This document shows, one piece after another, positions 36,848 through 48,615 of a DNA stretch of 64,000 nt. Numbering within the stretch: the first letter of the stretch is position 1; each line of letters begins with the position of its first letter. The position numbers and the translations under genes are program-made. Source of the DNA: Typha latifolia (lineage: Eukaryota > Streptophyta > Magnoliopsida > Poales > Typhaceae); contig CM034099.1 in NCBI GenBank assembly GCA_019914945.1, positions 3,224,001-3,288,000 of the forward strand, read 5' to 3'. The notes below the pieces were generated by a model. It was given only the letters and a program-made list of their open reading frames with translations, ran no database searches and was not told the DNA's origin.

Positions 36848-38967
36848 TTCTTTCATTTCTTCGTAGTAGTTTCCGATCTGATTTGATCTGACTCAATGTG
36901 TGGTGCAAGTTAGGAGAGATTGATTCTGAGGTAGTCTGTAGGTGTTTGGCAATGGATTCTGTTGATAGAATCATAATTGTTTAAAGCTCTCAGACGTCAG
37001 AGGCTAGCTTGCAAGTTCTAATGAGAAACAAATGGGTTATTTCCCATCACATTTTATGCTTACATATAATCTTCTTTTCTCTGCATAGTTCTAATTGAAG
37101 TCTACATCCTGAAACACTCTCTCCTCAACTTGTTGTTGACAATACCTCACACGTGATTGCTAGCAAATTCAATGCAGCTCATTCATTAGGTAGAGAGATG
37201 GGAATGGTGGTATCTCTTGTCCAGAGTTTATTCTCCTTTACTTACCAAGGACAAGACCACTGCATTGTTTTGGTTAGGGTAGGTAAAAGCATCACTACAG
37301 CTAAGAAATGACAGTTTGATCATCACATACATTGCAGTGAATTGTTTCCTATTTGATTGGTTCTGTACTGCCTGATGCTATGTTTTGGTTTGTGAGATCT
37401 CTCTCTCTCTCTCTCTCTCTCATGCCTGATCTATTCTACATGCATTGCGTTGCCAATTAATTCCAGGTCTTTAAAAATCTACTTGAGAAGAGTGAGTATT
37501 ATCTAATCTTACTTTACCAAAGCTGCAGAATTATTCTTGTAATAAGATTCCATCTTCTGGTCAGTCTTCTTTTTTAACCAACAGCAGTGGTTTTGTTCCC
37601 TGAGCCAGTACCAGAACAAAGAATTGAGACATTCTACTGCAAAACCCAACAAAACTATCCTGACTAGCATGGCCCCAGGCATAGTAATTATTCAGTTCTT
37701 TGTAGCTACTTCTATTGCTGGTTAAAGAGACAAACATATACTTCACTGGGAAAGTATCTTCCTACATTTGATTGATGACAAAAATCAGAAATGGTATCCA
37801 AAGAACAATTACACCAAGGCATGTGAAGAGAGCAAAAGCATACAATCAAATCAAACAGGAGTTACTAGATAAGACCTTCAAACTTTAGCCACTGATTGGT
37901 CTTCATAATTGTTCAAGGCTGGACCATCCCATTGCCTTCATAATGAAACCAGAAACTTGCAACGTAACACACAAATTAAATAGGAAATTTACATGCCATA
38001 TTTGCTCTGCAAATTTTCTTACAAGGTTACCAAGAGATGTCTCAACAAGCAAAACTTTCCAACAAATTATAATTCATATTACCAACATATAAAGGAATAT
38101 CAAGTGATCAGCTAGGCAAATCTGGAACCCTAGAAAAATAAAGATTTGTTGTTGTAGTATTAAGGAATAACTCCTTTTCCATAGCATGAGATTATGTTCT
38201 TCCCTGCTCTTCCTGGATGCAATTATTTATACATTTAGGATTCCCCATTAAAGTGTTCACGAGATTATTGATTGGTTTCCCACAACAGTACATGGGAAAG
38301 ACAGCAGGGGGAAGCCTAGTAAACAATGTAGATGTCAGGAAGGCCTAGTTCCAGTGTTCCATAAACCCAACCATATTAGTAGGACCATTGCCCAAAATAG
38401 TGAGTCTGACCATATATTTATACAGCATAGAAGTAGCTTTCATGGTCATAATGATAAAATTGATTCCATATCACAACACTTGCTCAACAAATGAAGACAG
38501 ATCACTAAGGATGCTATAAGTAAGAAAACATCCATGAGAATATGACCTAAAAGAATAATGTGGGCAAAGAAGTTAGACCACATCTCTGAATATAACTACA
38601 GGTCTACAGCCAGGTCTTTGGATCATTTGAATGTGAAACTTTGAGCAAAACAGCTGCCTTAACTTGTTTCTGTTATCAAATTTCAAATGCAATGTAAAAT
38701 TCTCTAAGTTGAGTGAACAGGGCTAGCCACGCGGATAGATAATTAAGAACTCTTATAGATGAAAGGAAGACAGAATAACACTAGAAATTAGTTAGAGAAA
38801 GCTAACCGCTCAAAAAGTAAGACTGCATTAGACCTTTCACTTCTGCAGCAGATACATGACAAAAGAATTCAAACCATTCTTGTGCAGCTCATGAAGAAGA
38901 TAACACTAGATAATGCAGCATCAACTGTCATATGTTTTACTTATAGTTAATAGTCACAAGCATTTTG
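36848..38967. other. Intergenic region between convergent genes
   Basis: About 2.1 kb between the DUF620 gene (+) and the SWIB gene (-). It contains a (TC)12 microsatellite at 37398-37421. No other feature is supported. Confidence 0.6.
37398..37421. repeat. (TC)12 microsatellite
   Basis: An uninterrupted TC dinucleotide run. Confidence 0.95.
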
Positions 38968-40679
38968 TCATTTTTGAAAATGAGGGTTAAGCAACCCTGA
39001 GATTTCAAGGAACCCAACACGATCTCTTCCTCCAAGTATTTTCTTCAGCTTTTCATCACAGACTATTATCTTTTTGTTCTCTGGATCCTGTTTCAACCAA
39101 AAGCAAAAGAAATAGTTAGAACAAGCAGAAACAAAATTAGTCTACTAGGAGAAAACTGGGCATCTCAAATTAAACTGCTATCAGATCGTAGAATGACTTA
39201 GCATGTAAAATAATTGCATGGTAAATGAGAACATGCTTGAATTCTGGTAACTGATCTCAATGATAAGACACAAGTAAGAAGAGACAGTGTCATATATATC
39301 CAATGTCTAAGAGAACATCATAGAGCACTTGGCTCCTGCCAATCATGAGAGGGCAAGATGTACTCGCCTTACCCTATTTTAAAGAGTTGCCTCTATGAGT
39401 TGAACTAACAACAGCAATGTGGACATTGCTAAGCCTAACTGCACTAACACTAGGTGATGCCCTCAAAACATATAAATAAGACAACCTTGAAGAATTACAA
39501 TTTGGTAAGAGAATAGACAAAATCACATGTAATATGATGCTTATTTTGTAGTAGTTGGAGTATTTCTTGCATTTTGTTTGACACAACTAGATTTAATGCT
39601 TAGCATCTTCAAAATCCACAAATAACCATCAATAAGATCCAAATATCAAGTTCCAATATTAAACACTCATCTTGTAAAGGATTAAAAATTTCATCCTTCA
39701 TCATAAAGTAAAATCCCTCACGTACATAATAATACCAACGGTAGAAGTTCCCAATCCTCTCATTAATTTAATCAATGTTAAAGATGCTTCTATCACTGAG
39801 GTTGTCTTGTAAACCAAAGCTCCCAAAATCAATACACATTTAAAATCATAGAATTTTTGCCCCGAGAAACCAAGATATATGATACGATAGATATGTGGAC
39901 GTTGTATTATTTATTCTTATATTCGCCCTACAGCCCTAGAAAAGTTGACTCTTCATAGAAGTATCTCAGGAAGCTCCATACCATATCCAACATGTATCAA
40001 CAACATATAAGAATGCAACTAGTTTATCTAAGTATAAACAATGCAAGCCTCGTCTCTTAACCTAAATTTAGTCCAAAAGTCTCAACTTCGATCTAGATAA
40101 GAGATTTATTCTATTCGTATCAATAAACCAGACTTTTACTGCATCCCTGGTTCTGTTCGTCTGGAATAGTTTGGGCTTGGAATAGTCAAAAGAGTAATTT
40201 TTCTTGTTGTAATCAACACAAATGAAGTCATTTGCAACAAACATGCATGTAAATGAACGAGTTAAGTTGTTTCCGGTGGATATATTTATTAACAGATACT
40301 ACGAACACCAGAGCAATAAAACCTCGAAAGTCAAACCGAAAAGAAATAAAAAGAGGAGAAATAGGAAGAAAACCTGGAGATTATTCTCCTTGATATAAGC
40401 CCATATCAGCTTCAAAGCCTGGGTCCTCGGTATTTCCTTCACACCCACCAACGCTTGTAGCTCGGGAGAGATAGGTCGAGGCTTTGTGATGCCCCTCGGC
40501 GGCCTCTTCCCGGCCGCCTCCGCCACCGTGGTCCTCGCCGCCGCCACGCGAAGGGCCACCCCGGACGACGCCCTCCTCGCGCTAAGTCCACTGGGGAAGA
40601 AGAAGGGAGCTCGTCGGGCAAGCGCGGCAGCCGCCGAATCGACGGCGAGGAATGCGGCGGAGCACCTCAACGCCTCCAT
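38968..40679 (-). CDS. SWIB/MDM2-domain protein, probably organellar
   Basis: Two minus-strand exons, 40679-40374 and 39087-38968, split by a 1286-base intron, give 141 residues. Residues 1 to about 55 are rich in Ala, Ser and Arg with almost no acidic residues, typical of a chloroplast or mitochondrial transit peptide. The SWIB domain follows (about 66-141): ISPELQALVGVKEIPRTQAL, LIWAYIKENNLQ, NKKIIVCDEKLKKILGG and VGFLEISGLLNPHF. The domain was first known from SWI/SNF BAF60 subunits. Small stand-alone plant members are often plastid nucleoid proteins, one of which is reported to bind DNA. The domain occupies nearly the whole mature protein. The intron falls inside it, between LQ and DPENKK. 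Confidence 0.92.
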
Positions 40680-40894
40680 GTTCGCACCTCTGGCGCCGAA
40701 GCAGAGAGCCAGAGACTAGGGTTAGGGTTCGAGTTGGAGACGAGGGAAGCGAGATAGAAGCTTGGAGTGCTGCAACCGCTCCGGAGAGAGGAGAGTATAT
40801 CAGAATGACGACATGGGATTTCGACCGTCGGATCTATTAGAAATGCAGTCTTGTGATTTGTGATTGGTGACAGCCATGCGACCTTATCATCAAA

Positions 40895-41030
40895 TAGACG
40901 TTTATCAAAAACACCCCCTATTTTTACTTTTATAATTAATTTGCCACCTCTATCTCTTCTTAACAAAAAAAAAATATATATATATAGACGTTTATAAAAA
41001 ACACCCCCTATTTTTACTTTTATTATTTTA
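40895..41030. repeat. Direct repeat, period 90 bases
   Basis: TAGACGTTTATCAAAAACAC and onward from 40895 recurs at 40985 with one change (C to A) across about 40 bases. The spacer ends in an AT dinucleotide run. Confidence 0.85.
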
Positions 41031-42613
41031 CACATCTTATCATACAAATAGTTATTGACATAACATACCCCTCAATACTTGATCTCGAAATAAGTCACGA
41101 GGATGATGAAAAGTTATCATCAAGGACTCAAATTTACACTTGAGGATTGTTGGATGGATATGAAAGATGAGAGGCAGGTGGGCATCCACATAAATACATA
41201 TAAATCTTGAGAAAAGTTGTTAAATATTTATTAGTCTTCAAAGCAGAGAGGCTAAAAGAAGACATCGTACGAGTAACTTCCTTTTCAAGCACCAACCAAC
41301 TAGTAAGTACTATTTCTTTTCTTTCTTACAGAAAGATTATAGTTTTAACTCCAATTTTAAATAATAAGTAGAAAAAAAATTTATTCAACTCAATAACGTA
41401 CATAACTTAAAGTCTAGACTGGGAGCTTAATATATTAATTAAATTTTAATATGATTTAAGTGTCTTTATATTTAGAGAAGGTTATTCTTTGTCCATCTCA
41501 TACATAATCTTCGAACTCATTAATAATAAAAAAAATTCTTTTGAAATACAGAATAATTAATATTTAGAGTTGACGTTAAATACATCTATCCCCTTGCAAT
41601 GCAACAGAAGGACATGCAAAGAAATTTCCCAACGGTAAAAAGAAAGAAGAAGATTGCTGGCAATATGACCGTTGAGGCAAAGCTTTAGTATGAAGTGGAC
41701 CCACCTTGACAGCAATAAGTTCCATATTTCCGTGTCTCGTCTTTGATGGCTGTACTAATTTTCTTTTGCAAAAATAAAAAATAAAAAATAAAAAATAAAG
41801 GACTCTTTTGTTGTACTCTCTTCGACATATACATTACCCACCCCTATTGATGAACAGATCATTCGTCTTCTTCTTTTGTGTGAATATTTTAGAGAAATCA
41901 ATTAAAATCACAGTGACTTTTAGAGTTAGACTCTGTGTATTTTTACCTAAAATTTCTCAAAAACATGTTGAGTTAATTCATGAAATAGAGAATATTTATT
42001 TTATATGTATAGTTATCTTAATTTAGTTATATAAAATAAAATCAACGAACAATTAGTGCTTATATAGTAGAGTATAATTTTATAATGAATGCAAAATATT
42101 AGAATTTTCTTTTAAAGAGGAACAGCTTAGCAAATCCTCAGCAGACATCATTAGCTGTATATGGAGCCCATTTGCAAGAGTGAATCATCTATCAATCAAT
42201 ATTATTACTCTATGTAAATGAATTTTATACCTCCTTATAAGAGTTTTTTTAAATAAATTTTTTTTAAAAAAAAAATCTATCTGGTAATTTGTGAGGGCAT
42301 TATAAGATTTAGTCCCCCACAACTTTAGTGTTACTGAACGTGTGTATAAATTTTAAAATTTGAAGAGTGGTATGTGGTAATAAGATTGTACCTATGGAAA
42401 TATTCCCAACGGCAAGAGACAGATGGGGCCTATTTATTGGCGGATGATATGTTCCGGCCCACCTCAAAGAGTATTAACAGCCCAATGGGCTCAAAATGTG
42501 AACTGGAATCCGTGATAGTTACCCCCACACTCCGTGGGCCCCACTTTGCCAGACTGTGGCAGGGTGAGGGCGCCTCTTATTCCTATCGTCGCCTCCCCCT
42601 ATCCCGATTCCTC

Positions 42614-42620
42614 TATTTAT
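42614..42620 (+). promoter_or_regulatory. TATA-like box of the AGP gene
   Basis: TATTTAT, 61 bases before the ATG at 42681, in an otherwise pyrimidine-rich leader. A weak motif, but well placed. Confidence 0.35.
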
Positions 42621-42680
42621 CCCCACTCCACTCTCCGCTATCCGCTCCACAATTCCACTCGCTTATCCGCCCCCTCTACA

Positions 42681-43773
42681 ATGGAGTTCAAAGCCCTTCT
42701 CCTCTCCATTGCTCTCCTCTTCTTTGCCTTCTCCAACGCCATCGCCCAGTCTCCCGCCGCTTCCCCGACAACTACCCCAGTCTCCTCCTCCTCCTCCTCC
42801 CCTGCCGCAGCCCCGACAACTACCCCGGCATCCTCCTCCTCCGCGCCCGCCGCCTCCCCGATAATGACCCCAGTCTCTCCCGCGCCAGTCGCGGCACCCC
42901 CCACCAAGGCCACCCCTCCGGCCACCGCGCCGGTGACGGCATCCCCCCCGGCGTCTCCTATAGCAGTGACGTCACCGCCAGCGCAGGCGCCAGCGCTTCC
43001 TCCGCCCCTGTTGGCCCCGGCTGCTCCGGTGCCAGCGTCGCCGGTGCCCACCGCCGCTCCGCCGATCCCTGCGGAGGTGCCTGCGCCGTCGCCGAAGAAG
43101 TCTGCACCGGCAAAGAAGAAGAAGAAGAAGAAGACCGCGAGCGCGCCGGCCAGCCCTCCGGCTCCTGCCGCCGAGGTGCCTTCCGCATCCGTGGAGTCGC
43201 CCTCTCCGACGAGCGTCGCCGCTGACGAAACGGTTTGTAACTCTCTCTCTCTCTCGCCTAAATTTCGTTTCGCTAATGTACGCTAACCTGCGTTGTTCCG
43301 GCGAAATGCTCGCTGTTGCGGGGGGGGGGAGGTCACATGAGTAGGATTTGCTAAGCGACAAGGGTTAATTAAAGTCGAAAAATTATGCCTAAATTATGCA
43401 ACCATGTTTTATAAAAATAATTTAGATTGAATAAAATATTGTTTCGGTTAAAAGACATTCTATTCCGCTCTAAAATAATAGTAATAGTAATAGTAATAGT
43501 AATAGGAATTGTTGATGAAAAGAACGATTTTATAAACCCCCAACTAACTGCAAACGTCTCCTTTTTATCCACTGTGACATTCTGATAGTAAGCTTAGTTT
43601 ACTCCTCCAAACATTTTCGATAAGTTGATCATAATTACAGTCACGGTGGGCTTTAACTAATCCTGTACGTTTTTGTTTTGGTGTAGCAGAACGGTGCAGC
43701 GAAGGTGGGGGCCATGGCGGGAAGCATGATGGTTGGCTGGGGCCTACTGCTAGCCGTTGCCATGGTGGCTTAG
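42681..43773 (+). CDS. Lysine-rich classical arabinogalactan protein (AGP17/18/19 type)
   Basis: Exons 42681-43232 and 43687-43773 give 212 residues. The signal peptide MEFKALLLSIALLFFAFSNA is cleaved after A22. The mature region is almost entirely Pro, Ala, Ser and Thr with AP, SP, TP and VP dipeptides, the sites of hydroxyproline-linked arabinogalactan. A lysine block (139-151) interrupts it, including seven consecutive lysines at 145-151. The second exon encodes only a C-terminal hydrophobic tail (MAGSMMVGWGLLLAVAMVA), a GPI-anchor signal. This order is that of lysine-rich AGPs, cell-surface proteoglycans linked to growth and reproductive development. The length fits the family. A large frame on the opposite strand is a compositional shadow. 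Confidence 0.92.
43475..43506. repeat. (AATAGT)5 microsatellite in the AGP intron
   Basis: About five hexanucleotide units inside the only intron of the AGP gene. Confidence 0.85.
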
Positions 43774-44819
43774 ATCCGAGCAAGCTCGTGACGTGTATTA
43801 AATCATTTGATATCGGTCTGTCAGCTGTCTTAGATCTCTCGTTTCTGCGTTTGTCTGCTTTGTTGTTCATGGTGGTCGGTTCCCATCATCCTTTGTAGCA
43901 TCATCACACATTACATTCCCTTTGGATTCTTTTCTTGTGAGACAGGAGAGGCTTGTTTGTACTCGGAGACATTCTACTTTTATATTCCCATGCGTTAGAT
44001 CTACGTCCAGTACTTCAAAAGATTTTACCATCCTCCAATGGTACTACGCTTGAAGCTGTTTTTTTTTTAATTAAAAAAAAAAAGAAAAAAAAAATCTGAG
44101 ATAGATTTTTGACAAGATGATGATTTTTTTCTTAATAAAAACAAAAACAAAAATAAAAGAGCTGTATACCAATTGATTACAAGCTAACATTGCTTCTTAG
44201 CGGAGGAATACGCCAAACGGAGTCCCAACTATGAATCTATTTGTAAGTCCTGGGACAATCCGGCCCAGTCCAATATATCTCTCTCTTATCCTAGATTCAT
44301 AAACGGCCCACAACAAACTCACCCAGGGCCGAAGAGAGAGAGGAGCTCATGGTAGGACTAGAGCCCACAACAAACTCACCCAGGGCCAAAGAGAGAGAGG
44401 AGCTCATGGTAGGACTAGAGCATGATGTGAAGTACTCTGGAAGGCACCGCTAATGGACAATTAAAAGATATGATTATGGCTAACTACGTCCTAATCTACT
44501 AATTAATTAACTAAGATTTTTATGTAGGCCTCTCTCGAGCCTAGGATAGTTTAGTCTTTGATGAGAAAAGATTCGCTGGATGCCTTAAGTGGAACAATTT
44601 CCATATTAAATTGACTCCTTGAGTGGGATCGGGAGGAGCAAATGTTAGTGGCTACTTTCCCAAAATAGAACCCGGAAAGGTCCAGGCGAGTTAGGCTCCT
44701 CTGATCTCTAACTTTTTTCTGGGACAAAATATTTCACCTTTTACTTCTTTAATTAACATCAAATTTGTGAATCTCTAAAACTCGTGCAACCTCTCTAAGT
44801 TTGCAAAGTTAATCAAAAT
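43774..44819. other. Intergenic region between convergent genes
   Basis: About 1 kb between the AGP gene (+) and the ARM/TPR gene (-). It holds A/T homopolymer tracts near 44060-44150 and a 57-base tandem duplication. No gene is supported. Confidence 0.6.
44307..44421. repeat. 57-base tandem duplication
   Basis: Two adjacent copies, 44307-44363 and 44364-44420, both starting CCCACAACAAACTCACCCAG, with one visible mismatch (ggccg/ggcca). The near identity implies a recent event. Confidence 0.92.
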
Positions 44820-46796
44820 TTATAACACATCAAAATTAACAACAACGACGACGACGAATACACAGGAGGAGGAGGATGTAATAATATTCACGTGAGTCTC
44901 CTCCTTCCTCCTACTCGAATACTCCTCAGCGTTGGCTCTTCTACAATAGTCGGCAATCCTAAGCCTGCACCATAGATTAACACAAGTGAATAACAGTACT
45001 ATTAAAGTCGGCAACGACATTACTACAGCAAAAAGCTTACCCGAGACAGAAGTCGGCAGTAATCCAATATTCATCTCCTCTTCCTCAACATTTGGTTCAC
45101 GTAACGTCGCGATAGCAAAAATACCAACTGCACTCATCTGCTTGTTAATCATCCTAACGACGTAGTACGGCACCTTCTCTTGCCTCTCCTCTTCTCCTTC
45201 GTTCAACCACCTGAGCTTAACGAACACGAGGCAATCCATTAAGCTCTCCTTCGCCATCCCTTTCATGTCGTACGCCTGAGACCTTCTCCACAAGCTCTTC
45301 GCGTGCCGGTTCGCGGGGCTGGCGAGCGCGAGGGCCCGCGTGGCGTCCCCGATCGCGGCGTCCGGCTGGCGGAGGAGAAGCCGGCATTGGGCTCTGTTGC
45401 TGTAGAGCACCACCCTTTGCTTTCTTTGATTCAGAGGACATATCTCTAATGCTTCTGTGTACGATAGCGTGGCTCCTTCTACGTCGCCCAAGGAGAACTT
45501 TTTATTCCCTTGTTGCTTCTTTGCTCTAGCTAATGATTCCTTCTTGGTGGATTCCTCGGTTGACATGGTCTCCTCTCTTTGCTTCCTCTCTACTTTAAGA
45601 TCCCATAAGCTTTTAATGGCTTTCTTAGCTTCGAGACTCAATTCGACTACAACATCATCGAGATTAACGAGTAGTGCACTGGTGATGGCCTCGCCTAGGT
45701 TCTCACGACTTCCGAGGCGGTGGAGCTCGGCGAGGTCGACGAGGCAGGGCGCGGCGAGGTCGATCACCCGCCGCCTAGTTCCGGAATCTTCTAGAAGCAA
45801 CAAGAGGCAGTCGACGCCCATGTATTGCCAATCGTCCGACGATCTTGTCAAGTTGCAGAGGCTCTGGACGACCTCGCGGCACCCGGCGACGGCGTCGCGG
45901 CCGATGCTACTGCGGCAGAGCAGCCGCATTAGTCCGACCCCCGCCGGGGAATCGCCGTTGGCGAGGCCTCCCCACATGTGGCATAAATCTTTCAAGAAGT
46001 GAAGATCTTGGCAGATTAGTTGGTGGTAAGAGAAGTCTCTGCAAGCGAAGCAGCTCAGGAGGTAGAGCGACCAGCATTGGAGCTGGCTCGCCCACTCCTC
46101 CGCCTTCTTGTCCTCCATCTCGACTCCTCCGAGTCCTCGGGTTAGTAACTCGCTGTGGTACCTCTCCCTCCTCGCCGGCGGCAATATCACGAACTCGGAG
46201 TAGACCACGCCGATGCAGCTCGTCGCGACGCCCATCGCGAGCGGGACGACCTCCTTGGCGTGCCGGGCGACGGCGGGGAACGTCGCGTCATAGCTCGCGA
46301 TGTGGCCCAACGCGCGCACCGCCACCCGCTGCTCGACCCACGTCATCGCTCCGGCGCGGAGCACGCCGACGAGCGGCGGCACGGCGCCGGACTCGACGGC
46401 GAGGGCCGCAAGGGAGGGGCAGCGGATGGTGTATGAGCCGAGGATGTGGGCGGCGTAGTAGGGAATGTAGGCGTTCTGTCGGCGGCGGAGGAAGGCGGGG
46501 TCGGCGAGCGACTTAGAGAGGAGGAGGGACATGCAGCGGAGGACGCCGACGGACGGGAGCTCGGGATCGTCCGGGTCGGTCATGGCGGCGTGCCAGATGG
46601 AGCTCAGAACGAGGACGCCGGACTCGTCGTCGTCGCGGCACGGCATGTCACGGAAGAAGGCTGAGAGGGCGGCGCGGCGGAGCTGGGCGTTTGGTTCCTT
46701 TGCCGAGCAAAAGAAGCAACAGTAGTAGCAGTTGGTAGCGCTCTTCTTTGAGACGGTGGCCTTCTTCTTCTTCTTTCCGGTAGTGCAGGCTTCCAT
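44820..46796 (-). CDS. Intronless ARM-repeat/TPR protein with C-terminal membrane helix
   Basis: 658 residues in one exon. A basic, cysteine-rich start (GKKKKKATVSKK, CYYCCFFCS) leads into armadillo-like helices over about 30-390 (for example ALAVESGAVPPLVGVLRAG, QSLCNLTRSSDDWQYMGVDC). A TPR block follows at about 420-520 (AKKQQGNKKFSLGDVEGATL, YSNRAQCRLLL, WRRSQAYDMKGMAKESLMDC). A probable transmembrane helix lies near 590-612 (LFAVVMSLPTLIVLLFTCVN). TPRs of this type often bind the tails of HSP70 or HSP90; that role is inferred, not shown. The 5' half is much richer in GC than the 3' end. The last residues (SSSSCVFVVVVVV) come from a trinucleotide repeat. Plants have ARM/TPR homologues with no settled function. 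Confidence 0.85.
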   Translation of the reverse strand: MEACTTGKKKKKATVSKKSATNCYYCCFFCSAKEPNAQLRRAALSAFFRDMPCRDDDESGVLVLSSIWHAAMTDPDDPELPSVGVLRCMSLLLSKSLADPAFLRRRQNAYIPYYAAHILGSYTIRCPSLAALAVESGAVPPLVGVLRAGAMTWVEQRVAVRALGHIASYDATFPAVARHAKEVVPLAMGVATSCIGVVYSEFVILPPARRERYHSELLTRGLGGVEMEDKKAEEWASQLQCWSLYLLSCFACRDFSYHQLICQDLHFLKDLCHMWGGLANGDSPAGVGLMRLLCRSSIGRDAVAGCREVVQSLCNLTRSSDDWQYMGVDCLLLLLEDSGTRRRVIDLAAPCLVDLAELHRLGSRENLGEAITSALLVNLDDVVVELSLEAKKAIKSLWDLKVERKQREETMSTEESTKKESLARAKKQQGNKKFSLGDVEGATLSYTEALEICPLNQRKQRVVLYSNRAQCRLLLRQPDAAIGDATRALALASPANRHAKSLWRRSQAYDMKGMAKESLMDCLVFVKLRWLNEGEEERQEKVPYYVVRMINKQMSAVGIFAIATLREPNVEEEEMNIGLLPTSVSGKLFAVVMSLPTLIVLLFTCVNLWCRLRIADYCRRANAEEYSSRRKEETHVNIITSSSSCVFVVVVVVNFDVL

Positions 46797-47168
46797 GGCT
46801 ACTAGCTTAATTAATTTCTACTTCTTCCTTAATTTGCTCAGAGAAAGAATATTACAAGAGGTGATGATATACTGACACCTAGCCGCGCATGAGAACGAGA
46901 AGAGGATTCAAAGTTGGGTGATGTAAGATGCGAGATGCGGCTTTTGATGGATGAGATGGAAAAGGTTTTTACTACCGTAGGTTACAGGGGAGTTCCATGG
47001 GGTGGCAATGGCATGTACTGCACTGCTGTTACTTTTGTTTGTTTGAGGTTACTAGGTAATTATGAGTGTTGAACAATTCATGAAGAATTCTCATATTATT
47101 TAAATAATTATTAAAATAAATATACAATTAGCAGGTGAGCACATTCAATGACATCTATTGCACTTAGA

Positions 47169-47193
47169 ATATATATATATATATATATATATA
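47169..47193. repeat. (AT)12 microsatellite
   Basis: An uninterrupted AT dinucleotide run about 370 bases upstream of the ARM/TPR gene start. Confidence 0.95.
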
Positions 47194-48575
47194 ATAGAAT
47201 TTTAAGCAAATTTAATCGGCAAGATAGGATTGGTGACGTGTGTGGTTGGCTCATACTGAATCTCAATTTATAATATTATGGAATGACTCGGATAGTTGAG
47301 ATTATCATGATCACATAACATTAGTTTTACATGCATGCTAAGAATGCCCTAAGAGTAGGATTAGGACCACTAAGCTAAGTAGAGCTATGTAATGTAATTA
47401 TAATCTAAGAAGTTGAGAAAAGATTTTTTCTTTTTGCATAAAGATGTGCAACCAAACTCAAAACAATTGAGGCCATGATTCATCGTGCAATTCGCGTGAG
47501 GTTTTAGTCTAAAGTTGCGGCGCTTAGATACTAAACATTCCCTTGTTTATTATGCTAATCTTGTTAGCTGCCATGGCTTTGTTTCTTAAGCATCCTCATT
47601 GCCTCTTCCTCCCTCCTCCCCTTCCTTAGAGTGCTTCTCCACCTCACAAAAAGGTAATTTCCAAAGGCATGACTGAGAGAGCAAAAGGGGCTTGTGGTCC
47701 TCCAAAACAAGGGCTTTATTTATTTTTAGTTTTTTGGCATAAAAAAGGCCTTCTTTTTAGTAGTTAATAAAGAAGCCCAAGAGAAATTGGTGGGCAAGTA
47801 AGTACTCGAGCAGTTAAACTGATGATCTTAGCCAATGGCCACTGCCCACTGGCACAGGGATGCTTTAGTTGGGTTCCCGTACTAACATCTGTCAAAGTTG
47901 TATACCAAAAAAGAAAAATAAAGAAAAAAAAAATCTCCATTGAAGAAAGCCGGATCTCATTGGTAACACCCAAAGAACATCGAGCTTATATGATTAGGAA
48001 TCATATTTTTGTATATATGGGCCATGTGGAGAAATTGCAACAAAATCTATTGTAGTTTTTTTTTTTTTTTTTCTTCTTCTTCTTTTTGTTCACTTTTTAG
48101 ATGGGTAAGTTAGTGGAAGCATAGGGAGGAGGAGGATGCTTCCTACTCAGGAGTAGACAAAGTAACTCGTAGAGAGGATGCCTTTGTTATCCTTTGGGCC
48201 AATAAAGTCATTATAAAGATCAAGGACCCACTTAATATAATGAAGCTATTTGTTCCTTCTCTGCTCGGATTATGGGGTACATATCACCGTTTTGATGGAT
48301 CCAGGTCTTTTCCATCTCTCTCTCTTATATATATAAATTCATATATATCATTACCTCTTTTATCACCCTATTTAAGAAGCTAAGTTTTAGCACAGCAGCA
48401 ACCAAAAAAAAAAAAACAAGGTTGAGTGCAGAAACTTTTAACAGATGAAAAAAGATCTTTTCCATGATTGATCATAATTGCATGAGAAAGATCTCATATT
48501 GTGCAAAGGAGGAAGAGGAGTCACACATTTAAGCAAGGAAAGATATGGTAGCATAGCAACATTTAAGCAGCTGGC

Positions 48576-48615
48576 GAGAGAGAGAGAGAGAGAGTGTGTG
48601 TGTGTGTGTGTGTGT
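48576..48615. repeat. Compound (GA)n(GT)n microsatellite
   Basis: About ten GA units run directly into about ten GT units. Confidence 0.95.

Larger units (their letters stand above)
40680..42680. other. Divergent intergenic region with local duplication
   Basis: 2 kb between the start codons of the SWIB gene (-) and the AGP gene (+). It contains a 90-base-period direct duplication near 40895-41030 and an A6T-type run at about 41770-41799. No gene is supported. Confidence 0.6.

Noticed and set aside
42638..43051. Gly/Ala-rich 137-codon frame on the minus strand
   Set aside because: Reverse complement of the Pro/Ala/Ser codons of the arabinogalactan protein.
45845..46516. 223-codon Arg-rich plus-strand frame
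   Set aside because: Antisense of the GC-rich ARM/TPR exon; its Arg/Ser/Pro composition is explained by GC-rich codons.
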